A stretch of 43,478 bases of DNA, from assembly GCF_014656095.1 (NCBI RefSeq), contig NZ_BNBT01000063.1, positions 1-43,478 on the forward strand. Reading direction: 5' to 3'. The position numbers and the translations under genes are program-made. A model generated the notes under the pieces. It was not told where the DNA came from and did no database searches. It saw only the letters and a program-made list of their open reading frames with translations. This DNA comes from Streptomyces longispororuber. Its GTDB lineage: Bacteria; Actinomycetota; Actinomycetes; Streptomycetales; Streptomycetaceae. Below, in pieces: positions 16,574 through 24,313 of this stretch (its first letter is position 1; every line of letters begins with the position of its first letter).

Positions 16574-17788
16574 TCAGCCCTGGAATCGATACTCTTCGAG
16601 GAGTCGTCGGCCAATGATCATTTTCTGGATCTCGGCGGTACCTTCACCGATCAGCAGCATCGGTGCCTCGCGGTAGAGACGCTCGATCTCGTACTCCTTC
16701 GAGAAGCCGTAGCCACCGTGGATCCTGAACGCGTCCTCCACGACTTCCTTGCAGTACTCGGACGCCAGGTACTTCGCCATCCCGGCTTCCAGGTCGTTTC
16801 GCTCCCCGGAGTCCTTTTTGCGTGCCGCGTTCACCATCATGGCATGGGCGGCCTCGACCTTGGTAGCCATCTCGGCGAGCTTGAACTGAATCGCCTGGTG
16901 CTGGGCGATGGGCTTGCCGAAAGTGTGCCGTTGCTGGGCATACGCGACCCCCAGCTCGAAGGCACGCTGAGCGACGCCGCAGCCACGCGCCGCCACGTTC
17001 ACGCGGCCGACCTCGACGCCGTCCATCATTTGGTAAAACCCTCGGCCGGTGGCCCCGCCGAGCACGCGATTGGCCGGAATCCGCAGGCCATCCATGATCA
17101 GCTCGGTGGTGTCGACCCCCTTGTACCCCATCTTGTCGATCTTCCCGGGGATGGTGAGGCCGGGGCGGACCTCGCCGAAGCCCGGCTCCTTCTCCACCAG
17201 GAAGGTGGTCATCGACTTGTGCGGGGCGGCGGCCGCCTCCTCGGCGGAGTGTCCTTCGTCACTTCTGACGAGGACGGCCACCAGCGTTGACGTACCGCCG
17301 TTGGTCAGCCACATCTTCTGGCCGTTCAGGACGTACTCGTCGCCGTCCTTGACCGCCTTCGACGTGATCGCCGCCACGTCCGAGCCGAGCCCCGGCTCCG
17401 ACATCGAGAACGCGCCCCGCACCTCGCCGAGCGCCATCCGCGGCAGGAAGTACTCCCGCTGCTCCTGCGTGCCGTGCTGCTTGAGCATGTACGCCACGAT
17501 GAAGTGGGTGTTGATGATGCCGGACACCGACATCCAGCCGCGCGCTATCTCCTCCACGCACAGCGCGTACGTCAGGAGCGACTCGCCCAGACCGCCGTAC
17601 TCCTCGGGGATCATCAGGCCGAACAGGCCCAAGTCCTTGAGCCCGTCCACGATCCGCTGCGGGTACTCGTCCCGGTGCTCCAGCTCCGTCGCCACCGGAA
17701 TGATCTCTTTGTCGACGAAGTCACGGACGGTGGCCAGGATTTCCCGCTGCACGTCGGTGAGGCCGTGGGTCTGGGCGAGTCGGCTCAT
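16574..17788 (-). CDS. acyl-CoA dehydrogenase, probably methylsuccinyl-CoA dehydrogenase of the ethylmalonyl-CoA pathway
   Basis: 404 residues, a complete flavin acyl-CoA dehydrogenase. Signatures: GAFSMSEPGLGSD in the flavin/substrate loop, GQKMWLTNGG, and RIHGGYGFSKEYEIERLYRE near the C-terminus, with the likely catalytic base Glu382 in GEGTAEIQ. In this gene set it should oxidise (2S)-methylsuccinyl-CoA to mesaconyl-CoA, passing electrons to ETF. The dedicated Rhodobacter enzyme is longer; the approximately 400-residue form is usual beside ccr in streptomycetes, and the assignment rests on context. The ATG at 17788 has GGAG upstream and overlaps the MaoC stop as ATGA, showing coupled translation. 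Confidence 0.9.
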   Translation of the reverse strand: MSRLAQTHGLTDVQREILATVRDFVDKEIIPVATELEHRDEYPQRIVDGLKDLGLFGLMIPEEYGGLGESLLTYALCVEEIARGWMSVSGIINTHFIVAYMLKQHGTQEQREYFLPRMALGEVRGAFSMSEPGLGSDVAAITSKAVKDGDEYVLNGQKMWLTNGGTSTLVAVLVRSDEGHSAEEAAAAPHKSMTTFLVEKEPGFGEVRPGLTIPGKIDKMGYKGVDTTELIMDGLRIPANRVLGGATGRGFYQMMDGVEVGRVNVAARGCGVAQRAFELGVAYAQQRHTFGKPIAQHQAIQFKLAEMATKVEAAHAMMVNAARKKDSGERNDLEAGMAKYLASEYCKEVVEDAFRIHGGYGFSKEYEIERLYREAPMLLIGEGTAEIQKMIIGRRLLEEYRFQG

Positions 17789-18303
17789 GGCTGCTTCTCC
17801 TGCTGCTCGAGTTCCGGGCGGCCGGGCTGCTCGCCGCCGCGCGCCTTGATGTACGTCTCGGTGGGCACCATCACCTTGCGGCGGAACACGCACACCAGGG
17901 TGCCGTCCTGCTTGTAGCCCTTGGTCTCCACGTGGACGATCCCGCGGTCGTCCTTGGACTTCGAGGGCGTCTTGCCGAGGACCGTCGTCTCGCCGTAGAT
18001 CGTGTCCCCGTGGAAGGTCGGCGCCACGTGCCGCAGCGACTCGATCTCCAGGTTCGCGATCGCCTTGCCGGACACGTCCGGGACGGACATGCCGAGCAGC
18101 AGCGAGTAGACGTAGTTGCCCACGACGACGTTCTTGCCGAAGTCCGTCGTGTTCTCGGCGTAGTTGCTGTCCAGGTGCAGCGGGTGGTGGTTCATGGTCA
18201 GCAGGCAGAACAGGTGGTCGTCGTACTCGGTGACCGTCTTGCCGGGCCAGTGCTTGTACACGGCGCCGACCTCGAACTCCTCGTAGGTGCGTCCGAACTG
18301 CAT
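17785..18303 (-). CDS. MaoC-family dehydratase, probably mesaconyl-CoA hydratase
   Basis: 172 residues, a hot-dog-fold enoyl-CoA hydratase. In the ethylmalonyl-CoA pathway this step adds water to mesaconyl-CoA to form beta-methylmalyl-CoA. The active-site region reads LFCLLTMNHHPLHLDSNYAE (31-50): the catalytic His is His43, but the Asp of the usual GDxNPxHxD motif appears as Asn38, and the neighbouring segments VGNYVYSLLLG and APTFHGDTIYGETTV fit the family. The Asn is conserved, as I recall, in streptomycete relatives, so it is not a mutation of this strain. It lies only four bases after the CitE-like gene and overlaps the acyl-CoA dehydrogenase start, so the genes form one operon. Confidence 0.87.
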   Translation of the reverse strand: MQFGRTYEEFEVGAVYKHWPGKTVTEYDDHLFCLLTMNHHPLHLDSNYAENTTDFGKNVVVGNYVYSLLLGMSVPDVSGKAIANLEIESLRHVAPTFHGDTIYGETTVLGKTPSKSKDDRGIVHVETKGYKQDGTLVCVFRRKVMVPTETYIKARGGEQPGRPELEQQEKQP

Positions 18304-18307
18304 GGCG

Positions 18308-19282
18308 TCAGGCCTCCGGGGCTTCGAAGGTGGAGGTGCGCCGCATGCCCGCCGCGCGGCCCTTGCCCGCGATGACCAGCGCCATCTTCCGGCTCGCCTC
18401 GTCGATCATCTCGTCGCCGAGCATCGCCGAGCCCTTCTTGCCGCCCGCCTCGGACGTGTAGTACGCGTACGCGTCCAGGATCAGCTCGGCGTGGTCGTAG
18501 TCCTCCTGGGAGGGCGAGAACACCTCGTTGGCGGCCTCCACCTGCCCGGGGTGCAGCACCCACTTGCCGTCGAAGCCGAGCGCGGCGGCGCGCTGCGCCA
18601 CCTCGCGGTAGCCGTCGACGTTCTTGATCTGGAGGAAGGGGCCGTCGATCGCCTGGAGGTCGTGCGTACGGGCGGCCATCAGGATGCGCATCAAGATGTA
18701 GTGGTACGCGTCCGCCGGGTAGCCGGGCGGCTGCATCCCCACGACGAGTGACTTCATGTTGATCGACGCCATGAAGTCGGCCGGGCCGAAGATGATCGTC
18801 TCAAGACGTGACGAGGCGCCCGCGATCTCGTCCACGTTGACCAGGCCCTTGGCGTTCTCGATCTGCGCCTCGATGCCGATGCGGCCGACCTCGAACCCCA
18901 TGGTCTTCTCGATCTGCGTGAGCAGCAGGTCGAGGGCGACCACCTGCTGGGCGTCCTGCACCTTGGGCAGCATGATGCAGTCCAGGTTCGGGCCCGCGCC
19001 CTCGACGACGGTCACGACGTCGCGGTACGTCCACTGCGTCGTCCAGTCGTTGACGCGCACGACCCGGGTCTTGCCGGTCCAGTCGCCCTCGTTGAGGAAC
19101 TTGACGATGGTGTGCCGCGCCTCCGGCTTGGCGAGCGGCGCGCACGCGTCCTCCAGGTCGAGGAAGACCTGGTCGGCGGGGAGGCCCTGGGCCTTCTCCA
19201 GGAAGCGGGGGTTGGAGCCGGGGACCGCGAGGCACGAGCGGCGCGGGCGGAGCCGGTCCACAGCCGGGGGCTGCTGGGTCAT
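18308..19282 (-). CDS. CitE/HpcH-like CoA lyase, probable malyl/beta-methylmalyl-CoA lyase
   Basis: 324 residues of the HpcH/HpaI aldolase and citrate lyase beta superfamily. It should split beta-methylmalyl-CoA into glyoxylate and propionyl-CoA. Conserved elements: RSCLAVPGSNPRFLEKA at the start, VFLDLEDACAP (metal/CoA site), TRVVRVND, the metal-binding Glu in GIEAQIENAKG, and FGPADFMASINM. The ATG at 19282 overlaps the mutase stop as ATGA and has GGAGG in front, so this and not the much longer open frame upstream is the real start. An alternative role as a thioesterase acting on malyl-CoA cannot be excluded. Confidence 0.88.
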   Translation of the reverse strand: MTQQPPAVDRLRPRRSCLAVPGSNPRFLEKAQGLPADQVFLDLEDACAPLAKPEARHTIVKFLNEGDWTGKTRVVRVNDWTTQWTYRDVVTVVEGAGPNLDCIMLPKVQDAQQVVALDLLLTQIEKTMGFEVGRIGIEAQIENAKGLVNVDEIAGASSRLETIIFGPADFMASINMKSLVVGMQPPGYPADAYHYILMRILMAARTHDLQAIDGPFLQIKNVDGYREVAQRAAALGFDGKWVLHPGQVEAANEVFSPSQEDYDHAELILDAYAYYTSEAGGKKGSAMLGDEMIDEASRKMALVIAGKGRAAGMRRTSTFEAPEA

Positions 19283-21330
19283 GCGGGGACCTCCAGGGGG
19301 TCGAGGTGGTTCGCTGTGCGGATCTCGTCGACGATACGGCCGATGATCTCCGTGATGCCGAAGTCCTTGGGGGTGAACACGGCGGCCACACCCGCCGCCT
19401 TCAGGTCCTCGGCGTCGCTGCTGGGAATGATGCCGCCGGCGATGACGGGGATGTCGTTCGCCCCGGCGGAGCGCAGCCTGGTCAGGACGTCCGGCACGAG
19501 CTGCGCGTGCGAGCCGGAGAGGATCGACAGGCCCACCGCGTGCACGTCCTCCGCGAGCGCGGCGTCCACGATCTGCTCCGGGGTGAGCCGGATGCCCTGG
19601 TAGACGACCTCGAACCCGGCGTCCCTGGCGCGCACGGCGATCTGCTCGGCGCCGTTGGAGTGCCCGTCGAGGCCCGGCTTGCCGACCAGGAAGCGGAGCT
19701 TGCCGGTGCCGAGGTCTGCGGCCGTCTTCTCGACCTTGTCGCGGACCAGGGCGAGCGGCGTGCCCGCCTCGGCGGTGACGGCCACCGGGGCCCCGGAGAC
19801 GCCCGTGGGCGCCCGGAACTCGCCGAAGACCTCCCGCAGTGCCCCCGCCCACTCCCCGGTCGTCACACCGGCGCGGGCGCACTCCAGGGTGGCCTCCATG
19901 AGGTTGCCGGTGCCGGCGGCGACCTCCTTGAGCCGGTCGAGGGTCTGCTGGACGGTCGGGAAGTGGAACGGGTCGCCGCCGCCCTGCCGGTCGGAGGACT
20001 CCTGGCGCGTGGTGCGCCACTCGCGCACCGCCGCCACCACGCGCGCCTCGACCGCCGGGTCGACCGTCATGATCGCCGTGTCCAGGTCGGCGGTGAGTGG
20101 GCTGGGCTCCGTCGCCTCGAAGACGTTCACGCCCACGATCTTCTCCTCGCCGGCCTCGATCCGCGCGCGCCGCTCCGCGTGCGAGGACACGAGCTGCGAC
20201 TTGAGGTACCCGGACTCCACGGCGGCCATCGCGCCGCCCATCTGCTCGATGCGGTCCATCTCCGCCTCGGCCGCCTCGACGAGCGCGTCCACCTTGGCCT
20301 CGACGACGTGCGAGCCCGCGAAGATGTCCTCGTACTCCAGCAGGTCCGACTCGTGGGCGAGCACCTGCTGGATGCGCAGCGACCACTGCTGGTCCCAGGG
20401 CCGGGGCAGGCCGAGGGCCTCGTTCCAGGCCGGGAGCTGCACGGCACGCGCGCGGGCGTCCTTGGACAGGGTGACGGCGAGCATCTCCAGGACGATGCGC
20501 TGGACGTTGTTCTCCGGCTGGGCCTCGGTCAGGCCGAGCGAGTTGACCTGCACGCCGTAGCGGAAGCGGCGCTGCTTGGGGTTCGTGACGCCGTAGCGCT
20601 CGCGCGTGACCCGGTCCCAGATGCGGCCGAACGCGCGCATCTTGCACATCTCCTCGATGAACCGGACGCCCGCGTTCACGAAGAACGAGATGCGCGCCAC
20701 CACGTCACCGAACGTCTCCTCGGGCACCTGCCCGGAGGCGCGCACGGCGTCGAGCACCGCGATCGCCGTGCTCATGGCGTACGCGATCTCCTGCACCGGC
20801 GTGGCCCCGGCCTCCTGCAGGTGGTAGCTGCAGATGTTGATCGGGTTCCACTTCGGGATGTGCGCCACGGTGTACGTGATCATGTCGGTGGTCAGCCGCA
20901 GGCTCGGCCCGGGCGGGAACACGTGGGTGCCGCGGGACAGGTACTCCTTGACGATGTCGTTCTGGGTCGTGCCCTGGAGCTTGGTGATGTCGGCGCCCTG
21001 CTCCTCGGCGACGACCTGGTACAGGGCGAGCAGCCACATGGCCGTCGCGTTGATCGTCATGGAGGTGTTCATCTGCTCCAGGGGGATGTCCTGGAAGAGG
21101 CGCCGCATGTCCCCCAGGTGACAGACGGGGACCCCGACCCGGCCCACCTCCCCGCGCGCGAGGATGTGGTCCGGGTCGTAGCCGGTCTGCGTCGGCAGGT
21201 CGAAGGCGACCGAGAGGCCCGTCTGGCCCTTGGCCAGGTTGCGCCGGTAGAGCTCGTTCGACGCCTCGGCCGTGGAGTGACCGGCGTAGGTGCGCATCAG
21301 CCACGGCCGGTCCTTCTGACGTTCCGTCAT
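19279..21330 (-). CDS. meaA: ethylmalonyl-CoA mutase (MeaA type, B12-dependent)
   Basis: 683 residues. A methylmalonyl-CoA-mutase-type TIM barrel (residues 1 to about 520; RTYAGHSTAEASNELYRRNL at the start, then TQTGYDPDH and YHLQEAGATP) is followed by a B12-binding domain with the DxHxxG motif at Asp555-Gly-His557. It rearranges ethylmalonyl-CoA to methylsuccinyl-CoA using adenosylcobalamin. The single-chain form of under 700 residues, with barrel and B12 domain together and ccr next door, fits the MeaA/Ecm group rather than the two-subunit methylmalonyl-CoA mutase. The start at 21330 lies 83 bases after the ccr stop. No cobalamin riboswitch is visible in the gap. Confidence 0.93.
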   Translation of the reverse strand: MTERQKDRPWLMRTYAGHSTAEASNELYRRNLAKGQTGLSVAFDLPTQTGYDPDHILARGEVGRVGVPVCHLGDMRRLFQDIPLEQMNTSMTINATAMWLLALYQVVAEEQGADITKLQGTTQNDIVKEYLSRGTHVFPPGPSLRLTTDMITYTVAHIPKWNPINICSYHLQEAGATPVQEIAYAMSTAIAVLDAVRASGQVPEETFGDVVARISFFVNAGVRFIEEMCKMRAFGRIWDRVTRERYGVTNPKQRRFRYGVQVNSLGLTEAQPENNVQRIVLEMLAVTLSKDARARAVQLPAWNEALGLPRPWDQQWSLRIQQVLAHESDLLEYEDIFAGSHVVEAKVDALVEAAEAEMDRIEQMGGAMAAVESGYLKSQLVSSHAERRARIEAGEEKIVGVNVFEATEPSPLTADLDTAIMTVDPAVEARVVAAVREWRTTRQESSDRQGGGDPFHFPTVQQTLDRLKEVAAGTGNLMEATLECARAGVTTGEWAGALREVFGEFRAPTGVSGAPVAVTAEAGTPLALVRDKVEKTAADLGTGKLRFLVGKPGLDGHSNGAEQIAVRARDAGFEVVYQGIRLTPEQIVDAALAEDVHAVGLSILSGSHAQLVPDVLTRLRSAGANDIPVIAGGIIPSSDAEDLKAAGVAAVFTPKDFGITEIIGRIVDEIRTANHLDPLEVPA

Positions 21331-21412
21331 GTACGTAACCTCGGAGTCCTTGTGTTCTCGGGGGGTCTCGGGGTTCTCGGCGTTCTCGGGGGCCTCGAGG
21401 GCGGGCGCGCCC

Positions 21413-22750
21413 TCACACGTTCCGGAAGCGGTTGATGGCGTCGATGTGCTTCGCGCGGGTCTCCGGGTCGCGCACGCCGAGCCCTTCGGAGGGTGCGAGC
21501 GCGAGGACGCCGACCTTCCCCTGGTGCAGGTTGCGGTGCACGTCGTAGGCGGCCTGGCCGGTGTCCTCCAGGGAGTACACCTTCGACAGCGTCGGGTGGA
21601 TCTTGCCCTTGGCGATGAGCCGGTTGGCCTCCCAGGCCTCGCGGTAGTTGGCGAAGTGGGAGCCGATGATGCGCTTCAGGGACATCCACAGGTACCGGTT
21701 GTCGTACTCGTGCAGATAGCCCGAGGTGGAGGCGCAGGTGGTGATGGTGCCGCCCTTGCGGGTGACGTACACGGACGCGCCGAAGGTCTCGCGGCCCGGG
21801 TGCTCGAAGACGATGTCGATGTCCTCGCCGCCGGTGAGCTCGCGGATGCGCTTGCCGAAGCGCTTCCACTCCTTGGGGTCCTGGGTGCGCTCGTCCTTCC
21901 AGAACGCGTAGCCCTCGGCGTTGCGGTCGATGATCGCCTCGGCGCCCATGGCGCGGCAGATGTCGGCCTTCTGCGGGCTGCTCACCACGCAGACGGGGTT
22001 GGCGCCGCCCGCCAGCGCGAACTGCGTGGCGTACGACCCGAGTCCGCCGCTCGCGCCCCAGATCAGGACGTTGTCGCCCTGCTTCATGCCGGCGCCGTTG
22101 CGGGAGACGAGCTGCCGGTAGGCGGTGGAGTTGACCAGGCCGGGCGCGGCGGCCTCCTCCCAGCTCAGGTGGTCCGGCTTGGGCATGAGCTGGTTGGACT
22201 TGACCAGGGCGATCTCGGCGAGGCCGCCGAAGTTGGTCTCGAAGCCCCAGATGCGCTGCTCCGGGTCGAGCATGGTGTCGTTGTGCCCGTCGCTGGACTC
22301 CAGCTCCACGGACAGGCAGTGCGCGACGACCTCGTCGCCGGGCTTCCAGGCGTTGACGCCGGGGCCGGTGCGCAGCACCACGCCGGCCAGGTCGGAGCCG
22401 ATGACGTGGTACGGCAGGTCGTGGCGCTTCGTCAGCTCGCTGAGCTTGCCGTACCGCTCCAGGAAGCCGAAGGTCGACAGCGGTTCGAAGATCGACGTCC
22501 ACACGGAGTTGTAGTTCACGCTCGACGCCATCACGGCCACCAGGGCCTCGCCCGGGCCGAGTTCGGGCACCGGCACCTCGTCCAGGTGCAGGGACTTGCG
22601 CGGGTCCTTGTCGCGCGTGGCGAGCCCCGCGAACATCTCCGTCTCGTCCTTGTGCACGGTCACCGCGCGGTAGGACTCGGGCAGCGGCAGCGCGGCGAAG
22701 TCGGCGGCCGTGGTGTCCGGGGACTGGATCGCGTCCAGGATTTCCTGCAT
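21413..22750 (-). CDS. ccr: crotonyl-CoA carboxylase/reductase
   Basis: 445 residues. It reductively carboxylates crotonyl-CoA with NADPH and CO2 to ethylmalonyl-CoA, the committed step of the ethylmalonyl-CoA pathway and the source of C4 polyketide extender units. It is an MDR-fold enzyme. The four residues reported to bind CO2 in the Kitasatospora setae enzyme, Asn81, Phe170, Glu171 and His365, fall at exactly the same numbers here (NYNSVW, WGFETNFGG, IIGSHFANY). This also fixes the ATG at 22750, which has GGAGG in front; the open frame upstream is not coding. The NADPH site is WGASGGLGSYA (231-241). It is first in the operon ccr-meaA-CitE-MaoC-acd. Confidence 0.97.
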   Translation of the reverse strand: MQEILDAIQSPDTTAADFAALPLPESYRAVTVHKDETEMFAGLATRDKDPRKSLHLDEVPVPELGPGEALVAVMASSVNYNSVWTSIFEPLSTFGFLERYGKLSELTKRHDLPYHVIGSDLAGVVLRTGPGVNAWKPGDEVVAHCLSVELESSDGHNDTMLDPEQRIWGFETNFGGLAEIALVKSNQLMPKPDHLSWEEAAAPGLVNSTAYRQLVSRNGAGMKQGDNVLIWGASGGLGSYATQFALAGGANPVCVVSSPQKADICRAMGAEAIIDRNAEGYAFWKDERTQDPKEWKRFGKRIRELTGGEDIDIVFEHPGRETFGASVYVTRKGGTITTCASTSGYLHEYDNRYLWMSLKRIIGSHFANYREAWEANRLIAKGKIHPTLSKVYSLEDTGQAAYDVHRNLHQGKVGVLALAPSEGLGVRDPETRAKHIDAINRFRNV

Positions 22751-23003
22751 GGGTTGCCTCCGGCGAAGGGCGCCCCTGGCGGAGCGCTCTGAGGGGTACG
22801 TCGGGGTGGTGCTGGAAGGGTTCGCGTACGCGTCGGGGAGTACGGGAAGAGGTGCCGTCGGTTCGGCGGAGGTGGTGCTGTGGCGGCGCCGTGGTGGGGC
22901 GCGGGAGGTGCCTGTGACGCAGGCGTCCGGGCGCGCTCGCCGAGGCTTGCGGGGACAGCCGGCGCTCGGGTGGTGTCCGTGCGCCGGCCGCCCGGACAAC
23001 ATC

Positions 23004-23032
23004 AACGTATGACACCGCGTGCCAGTCGGCAA
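23004..23032 (-). promoter_or_regulatory. ccr operon promoter
   Basis: On the minus strand TTGCCG (23027-23032) and TACGTT (23004-23009) are 17 bases apart, a good match to a housekeeping promoter. The transcript would start near 22998, giving a leader of about 245 bases before ccr. Confidence 0.6.
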
Positions 23033-23084
23033 GACACTCAGTGCCAACAATTTCTCTCAGTTGTCATCGCCCGGGTTCATCTGA

Positions 23085-23102
23085 GCGATGATCGATCATC
23101 GC
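23085..23102. promoter_or_regulatory. 18-base perfect palindrome, candidate operator
   Basis: GCGATGATCGATCATCGC is identical to its own reverse complement. It lies about 50 bases upstream of the -35 of the ccr promoter, between that promoter and the TetR gene. Confidence 0.5.
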
Positions 23103-23367
23103 AGGTCAGAGGGGGTGCGTCTCACCGGACGCCCGCGCTCCACCACGGGTGCGCCCGCCGCACCGCCCGGCACACCGCGCCCGGCGACGCCCCCCGTGTC
23201 ACTGCGTGCACCGTGCCCACGCCCTTGGTCAGGCTGACTCCCGGACGCGGGCGGGCACCCCACCGACGCCCTCGCCCCGGCGAGCTCCCGGGCGCGGAAA
23301 CGCCGCCGCCCACCGGCCCTCGGACAGGGCGGGTGGGCGGGCGGTCAAAGGCGGGGTCCGGCCCCGG

Positions 23368-24177
23368 TCACGGGCGGGCGCGGAGGGCCTTCTCGATGGT
23401 GCGCATGATCTCGTCCAGCGGCGCGTCCGTACGGGCCACCGTCACCAGGACCTCACCGCGGTCGGAGACCGTCGCCGGGGCCCCGGAGGGCGCCGCGTCC
23501 CGCCCGGCGCCGATGCCCGTGCCGAAGGTCCGCCGCACGATCCCGAAGGCGTGGTCGAGCTGGGCCTCCACGTCCCCCTGGCCGCCGGCCCGCAGCCAGC
23601 GCCGCAGCACGTGGTTGTGGGCCGTGACGACGGCCGAGGCCGCGACCTCCGCGAGCAGCGGGTCGTCGTTGCCGTCGTGGTGCGCGTGCTCGTCGAAGTG
23701 GCCCAGGAGGTAGCGCGTGAAGAGGCGCTCGTAGCGCGCCACCGAGGCGATCTCGCGCTCCCGCAGCGTGGGCACCTCGCGCGTCAGCCGGTACCGCTCC
23801 ACGGAGACCGCGGGCGAGGCCGCGTACATCTTCATGACTTCCTTGATGCCGCGGCACACCGTGTCGAGGGGGTGCTCGTGCGCGGGCGCCGCGTTGAGCA
23901 CGGCCTCCGCGCGGATCAGGGTGTCGTCGTGGTCGGGGAAGATCGCCTCTTCCTTGGAGCGGAAGTGGCGGAAGAAGGTCCGGCGGGCGACGCCGGCCGC
24001 CGCCGCGATCTCGTCGACCGTCGTCGCCTCGTAGCCCTTGGACGCGAACAGCTCCATGGCCGCGGCCGCCAGCTCGCGGCGCATCTTGAGCCGCTGGGCC
24101 GCGGCGCGGCTGCCCGCGGTGCTCTCGGGGGGATCGGGCGTAGCGGGCGTACGTGTGGACTTGGCGGCCTTGGACAT
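23368..24177 (-). CDS. TetR family transcriptional regulator (probable ccr-cluster regulator)
   Basis: 269 residues. The N-terminal DNA-binding domain (about 33-82) reads AMELFASKGYEATTVDEIAAAAGVARRTFFRHFRSKEEAIF, a classical TetR helix-turn-helix. The C-terminal ligand domain contains LREREIASVARYERLFTRYLLGHF, known from large actinomycete TetR proteins near fatty-acid genes. The ATG at 24177 is preceded by TACGTT six bases upstream (leaderless); ATG 24195 is an alternative. It lies between the 3-hydroxyacyl-CoA dehydrogenase gene and ccr, all on the minus strand, so control of the ethylmalonyl-CoA genes by an acyl-CoA ligand is the natural guess. The 18-base palindrome upstream of ccr is a candidate binding site. 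Confidence 0.87.
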   Translation of the reverse strand: MSKAAKSTRTPATPDPPESTAGSRAAAQRLKMRRELAAAAMELFASKGYEATTVDEIAAAAGVARRTFFRHFRSKEEAIFPDHDDTLIRAEAVLNAAPAHEHPLDTVCRGIKEVMKMYAASPAVSVERYRLTREVPTLREREIASVARYERLFTRYLLGHFDEHAHHDGNDDPLLAEVAASAVVTAHNHVLRRWLRAGGQGDVEAQLDHAFGIVRRTFGTGIGAGRDAAPSGAPATVSDRGEVLVTVARTDAPLDEIMRTIEKALRARP

Positions 24178-24183
24178 GCCCTG

Positions 24184-24189
24184 AACGTA
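24184..24189 (-). promoter_or_regulatory. -10 box of a leaderless transcript (tetR)
   Basis: TACGTT on the minus strand, six bases before the ATG at 24177. It is the same hexamer as the ccr -10 box. Confidence 0.45.
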
Positions 24190-24313
24190 CTGCATGCGCG
24201 CAGCCGGGTGCGCCCGCGGGACGGGGCCGCCCGACGGTTCGAGCAGCCCTCCCCAGCCCGCGCGGCCGCCGCGCACGGCGTGGTGCGCCGCGGCCGCGCC
24301 GTCCGGCGACCGG

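Larger units (their letters stand above)
22751..23367. other. ccr control region (617 bases without a gene)
   Basis: Between ccr and the TetR gene I see no protein gene. The first 245 bases upstream of ccr would be a long 5' leader. Beyond it, at 22995-23110, GC content drops and a consensus promoter, two GTGCCA repeats 22 bases apart (23019 and 23041) and an 18-base palindrome are found. The remainder, up to 23367, is GC-rich with no evident signal. No B12-riboswitch elements were found. Confidence 0.6.

Noticed and set aside
19283..20647. N-terminal extension of the CitE-like protein
   Set aside because: This part of the frame overlaps meaA and has no conserved sequence; the ATG at 19282 with GGAGG and an ATGA overlap is the real start.
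19306..21435. 709-residue open frame on the plus strand
   Set aside because: It is antisense to meaA, which has full family signatures; the composition is rich in His, Arg, Gly and Val as expected from the opposite strand.
22751..22998. Cobalamin riboswitch before ccr-meaA
   Set aside because: The conserved B12-box elements were not found in the ccr leader or in the ccr-meaA gap.
22751..23050. N-terminal extension of Ccr
   Set aside because: The open frame continues upstream, but the CO2-binding residues agree in number with the known enzyme only if the start is at 22750.
23041..23061. ACAA...TTGT inverted repeat near the ccr promoter
   Set aside because: The arms are only four bases long and could be chance; the 18-base palindrome next to it is far stronger.
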